Origin: RPQJ01 sp963732375
GTDB lineage: Bacteria > Pseudomonadota > Gammaproteobacteria > Steroidobacterales > Steroidobacteraceae
Direction of reading: 5' to 3'
NCBI GenBank assembly: GCA_963732375.1
Contig: CAVSZE010000002.1
Span: 434,001 to 498,000 of the forward strand
DNA: 64,000 bases
This document shows positions 61,205 through 64,000 of the stretch, piece by piece. Below the pieces are notes generated by a model that ran no database searches, had not been told where the DNA came from, and saw only the letters and a list, made by a program, of their open reading frames with translations. Every line of letters begins with the position of its first letter. The stretch's first letter is position 1. The translations under genes and the position numbers were made by a program.

Positions 61205-61966
61205 TTGCGGACCTCAATGCTCAGAGTTACGAACGACTTCCTGAATATCCGCGGATCGTTCAGGGTCGGCGGACTGATTGATGTCGGCACGCAGTGTTCG
61301 CTGGTGCGGCGTGCCAACGGCGGGTTTGTGTTTCTCGATTCCTACACCCTGAGCGGGAAAGTGCAGCGCGATGTCGATGCACTGACCGACGGCGGCAAGG
61401 ACGTGGAGGCAATACTCAACCTCCATCCGTTTCACACCGTTCATGTACGCGCGATGCACCAACGGTATCCCAAGGCCAGGCTCTACGGCACAGCCCGACA
61501 CCTGTCGCGGTTTCCTGATCTTCCATGGCAGAAGACTCGCACGGAGCAGCCGCGTCTGCACAAGCTGTTCGAGGAGGATTTCGAGTTTTCGGTACCGCGT
61601 GGCGTCGATTTCATTTCGGCAAACGAGAAAGTGCATTTTTCCTCGGTGCTTGTGCTGCATCGCGCCTCGCGGACGATCCATGTCGATGACACGTTGATGT
61701 ATGTCCGCCTTCCGCTGCCCATGCGGGTGCTGGGCTTCCGGGACATCCTGCTTTTCCATCCCACCCTGCGTCAGGCGCTGGAAAAACGGAAGGGTGCGGG
61801 CCAGGATTTCCGGGGCTGGGCCGAGGAACTCGCCGAAGGCTGGCGGGATGCCGAGAACCTGTGCGCGGCACACACCACGGCGCTGACCGCCGCGGAGAAC
61901 CAGGGCGGGTCCCTCCACGATCGTATTCTCGCAGCGCTGGATAGAGTCTCAGGAACGCTGCGTTAG
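61205..61966 (+). CDS. Metallo-beta-lactamase-fold-like protein of unknown function
   Basis: The 253 residues resemble DUF4336-type MBL-fold proteins: GGLIDVGTQCSLVRRANGGFVFLDSYTL, AILNLHPFHTVHVRAMHQRYPKARLYGTARHL, and LVLHRASRTIHVDDTLMYV. The usual HxHxDH motif is replaced by HPFHTVH, so metal binding is possible but not canonical. The start is probably TTG 61205, because AAGGAGG (61193-61199) lies five bases before it; ATG 61217 is too far from that site. No close operon partner. Confidence 0.68.
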   Translation: MRTSMLRVTNDFLNIRGSFRVGGLIDVGTQCSLVRRANGGFVFLDSYTLSGKVQRDVDALTDGGKDVEAILNLHPFHTVHVRAMHQRYPKARLYGTARHLSRFPDLPWQKTRTEQPRLHKLFEEDFEFSVPRGVDFISANEKVHFSSVLVLHRASRTIHVDDTLMYVRLPLPMRVLGFRDILLFHPTLRQALEKRKGAGQDFRGWAEELAEGWRDAENLCAAHTTALTAAENQGGSLHDRILAALDRVSGTLR

Positions 61967-62049
61967 CGGCGCTGGCGACCCGGGCTCGTTCAGGCTGCCC
62001 TGCGTCGCGCGGCTCTGACCGGCTCGCCGCGGTTCGCGCCGGGCACCCC

Positions 62050-62946
62050 TCACGCGCGGCGCGCGAATATCGCCGCGAGCGCAGCGTCAATATCCGGGTA
62101 CCGGAACTTGAAACCCTCCTTGAGCAGGCGCTTCGGCAACATCCGCTCGCTGACCAGCAGCAGCTCGGACATTTCACCGAACAGCAGCTTCAGTGCCGCC
62201 TGCGGCATGTTCACCATCGTCGGACGAGCGAGTGCCCGACCCAGCGCCGCCGTGAACTCCGCGTTGGTGACCGGGGTGGGCGCGCTGGCGTTGTAGGCGC
62301 CGCGGGCCTTCGGGTTCTCCAGCAGCCACTGGCAGATCGCCGCCATGTCCTCCCGGTGGATCCAGGGAAAGTACTGGCGGCCCGTGCCCAGCCGCCCGCC
62401 GGCGCCGAGCCGGAAGGCTGGCAGCATCTTCGCCAGCGCCCCACCGTCACGATCGAGGACCACGCCAATGCGCACGACGCACACACGTACACCCAGCGCG
62501 CTGGCCTTTTCCGCTTCCTGCTCCCATGCCGCGCACAGCTCGTGGGTAAAGCCCGGCGTCGGTGGCGTCTGCTCCGTGACAGGCCGGTCACCCTGCTCGC
62601 CGTAGTAGCCCACCGCCGAGGCAGAAACCAGCGTGTGCGGCGGCTTGCGCGCGCGGCTCATCCATCCAACCAGTTGCGACGTGGTGCTCACCCGCGAATC
62701 AAGCAACAGCTTCTTGCGGTGCTCGGTCCATCGCGCATCGCCGATCGGCGCACCCGCGAGATTGATCACCGCACCAAACTCGTCCGGGGCCAGGTCGTCA
62801 AGGTGAGTCACGGCCGTCGTGACATCCTCGGGAAGAGTCGGATTCGACTGCCGCGTCAGGATCACGACCTGATGCCCCGCGGCAACCAGCCGCGGGCAAA
62901 GTGCGTGACCGACAAAGCCCGTGCCGCCCGTGATGAGAACTCGCAT
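62050..62946 (-). CDS. TIGR01777-family epimerase (YfcH-like)
   Basis: The 298 residues start MRVLITGGTGFVGHALCPRL, an extended SDR with GGTGFVG at 7-13. VINLAGAPIGDARWTEHRKKLLLDSRVSTT, SASAVGYYGEQGD and PFPWIHREDMA-like YFPWIHREDMAAICQWLLEN follow. A C-terminal DUF1731-like segment (MPQAALKLLFGEMSELLLVSERMLPKRLLKEGFKFRYPDI) is typical of YfcH/SulA-type proteins. The E. coli homologue has no firmly known substrate. ATG 62946 is chosen; the open frame is longer but lacks the fold. Confidence 0.93.
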   Translation of the reverse strand: MRVLITGGTGFVGHALCPRLVAAGHQVVILTRQSNPTLPEDVTTAVTHLDDLAPDEFGAVINLAGAPIGDARWTEHRKKLLLDSRVSTTSQLVGWMSRARKPPHTLVSASAVGYYGEQGDRPVTEQTPPTPGFTHELCAAWEQEAEKASALGVRVCVVRIGVVLDRDGGALAKMLPAFRLGAGGRLGTGRQYFPWIHREDMAAICQWLLENPKARGAYNASAPTPVTNAEFTAALGRALARPTMVNMPQAALKLLFGEMSELLLVSERMLPKRLLKEGFKFRYPDIDAALAAIFARRA

Positions 62947-63301
62947 CGTGGTCACCCAGGATCGTGAAGGAAACCGCCTCGCGCACCGTCGACGACGGCA
63001 GGGGAGGGCGCGAATGATCCGGCCCGACTCGGGCCGTGCTACCAACCAATCGCCGGCACCGGGATTTGCCGTGCAGTCACGACACTGGGCGGAGGAGAAG
63101 AATCTCGCCCCGCCGCCGTTGGACTAATCCCGAAATTGCTTTAGGGACAGCGGCGGAGCGATCGCGAGTGGTTTCCCCCAACGCGTGGCGCGCATTGTGC
63201 TTACATGACGTGCGCGAGTCCAGTAGCAGGCAGCGACGGTCGACCTCGACCTGCTCCCGCACGCAACACCTGTCGCGGACGGCCGGGGAGTCCGCTTGAA
63301 T
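62947..63301. other. Spacer upstream of the epimerase gene
   Basis: Several short overlapping frames on both strands but no recognisable gene. The epimerase promoter should be here; no clear consensus was found. Confidence 0.35.
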
Positions 63302-64000
63302 TCAACGCTCGCGCGTTCGCGAGTGCGCGATGGCCGGCGCCCCGTCCTCCAGCTCAGCGGCAACTCCCTTCTGCAGAAGCGCGAGCGCGCTCGCAGGATC
63401 GTCGGCGAACTCGAACAGCCCCAGGTCCTCCCGATCAATCATGCCGTGCCGGACCAGGGCCTCGAAATTGACGATCTCGTTCCAGTAACTCGAGCCGTAC
63501 AGCACGATCGGGATCGGCCGATCCACTCTCCGCGTCTGCATCAGCGTCAGCAGTTCCGCGAGCTCGTCGAGCGTGCCGAAGCCACCCGGAAACACCACCA
63601 GCGCGCGCGCCAGGTAGGCAAACCAGAGCTTGCGCATGAAAAAGTAGTGAAACTCGAACCTGAGCGCGCGTGTGATGTATTCATTCGGCTGCTGCTCGTG
63701 CGGCAGTCCGATGTTGAGCCCGATGGTCTTGCCGCCGGCGTCGGAGGCCCCGCGATTGGCGGCCTCCATGATGCCGCCACCGCCGCCGGTGCACACCACG
63801 TAGCGATGCGCGTGCGATGGCAGGTTCTTCGACCACACGGTCACCAGGCGCGCCAGTTCACGTGCGTCCTGGTAGTAACGGCCCAGCGGTCCATCGGCTG
63901 TGAGCCGGGCCGACCCGAAAAACACGATCGTGTCGCGAATCCCTTCCTGCTGGAATGCCTGCAGGGGCTCCAGGTACTCCGCGAGGATGCGCAGCGGTCG
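63302..64000 (-). CDS. LOG-family (TIGR00730-like) Rossmann protein, 5' end outside the window
   Basis: The frame is open from the right edge to the stop at 63302 (about 232 residues visible), so the start lies beyond 64000. VFFGSARLTADGPLGRYY opens the Rossmann fold; GGGGGIMEAANRGASDAGG and VVFPGGFGTLDELAELLTLMQT contain the PGGxGTxxE motif of LOG phosphoribohydrolases and of their lysine-decarboxylase-annotated relatives. Plausible activity is release of a base from a nucleoside monophosphate. Residues before the visible part belong to an N-terminal extension (RPLRILAEYLEPLQAFQQEGIRDT). Confidence 0.9.
   Translation of the reverse strand, partial: RPLRILAEYLEPLQAFQQEGIRDTIVFFGSARLTADGPLGRYYQDARELARLVTVWSKNLPSHAHRYVVCTGGGGGIMEAANRGASDAGGKTIGLNIGLPHEQQPNEYITRALRFEFHYFFMRKLWFAYLARALVVFPGGFGTLDELAELLTLMQTRRVDRPIPIVLYGSSYWNEIVNFEALVRHGMIDREDLGLFEFADDPASALALLQKGVAAELEDGAPAIAHSRTRER

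Overview
The window reads as a GC-rich chromosomal segment of a free-living aerobic gammaproteobacterium. Its backbone is the classical origin-proximal block rsmG - parA - (extra gene) - parB - atpIBEFHAGDC - glmU - glmS, the order known from Escherichia and Pseudomonas relatives. High GC, a fused cysNC, the acnD/prpF form of the methylcitrate cycle and a phasin fit an environmental lineage (Steroidobacter/Nevskia/Woeseia-like), but I cannot fix the genus from sequence alone. No rRNA, tRNA, CRISPR array or complete insertion sequence was recognised.

Layout. 1-4.1 kb: a truncated unknown gene, then acuI-cysD-cysNC (acrylyl-CoA reduction and sulfate activation) with overlapping start/stop codons. 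4.2-8.4 kb: two tandem membrane-anchored TolB-like/TPR proteins, the second broken by a one-base insertion. 8.5-10.9 kb: a zinc-ribbon protein, a PaiB-like flavin protein, and a minus-strand MaoC-like/dihaem cytochrome c pair. 11-17.1 kb: prpB-prpC-acnD-prpF (propionate catabolism); prpF is bracketed by long palindromic elements. 17.2-20.6 kb: rsmG and parA/parB with a MaoC-like gene between them. 20.6-28.2 kb: an AT-rich island, a strong promoter with a structured leader, and the complete nine-gene F1Fo ATP synthase operon. 28.3-34.5 kb: glmU and glmS separated by an S9 peptidase; a frameshifted secreted protein precedes glmU.

Accessory region, 34.5-60 kb. Immediately downstream of glmS (the classical attTn7 position) lies what looks like a lone integron gene cassette (glycolipid-binding family protein plus a recognisable attC) and a RelE-type toxin-antitoxin pair. 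Then follow a phasin with a candidate PhaR operator, a tyrosine-phosphatase/ADP-ribosylglycohydrolase fusion, a LysR-governed set of exported proteins ending in an arylsulfatase, an Xre-RES toxin-antitoxin pair under a perfect palindrome, an alpha/beta hydrolase, a BrnT-BrnA pair, an isoaspartyl peptidase, an enoyl-CoA hydratase divergent from an AraC regulator, a 158-bp MITE, hairpin-rich spacer DNA, a CAP-domain protein, a Pro/Gln-rich lipoprotein, a cupin, a second BrnT-BrnA pair and several decaying genes. 60-64 kb returns to stable genes: a CorA-like transporter, an MBL-fold-like protein, a YfcH-type epimerase and a LOG-family protein cut by the window edge.

Recurring themes are intergenic palindromes built on GGGGACA-type cores (one is a perfect 87-bp palindrome, another appears to supply the rsmG start codon) and three genes broken by single-base indels, which are either real decay or assembly errors.
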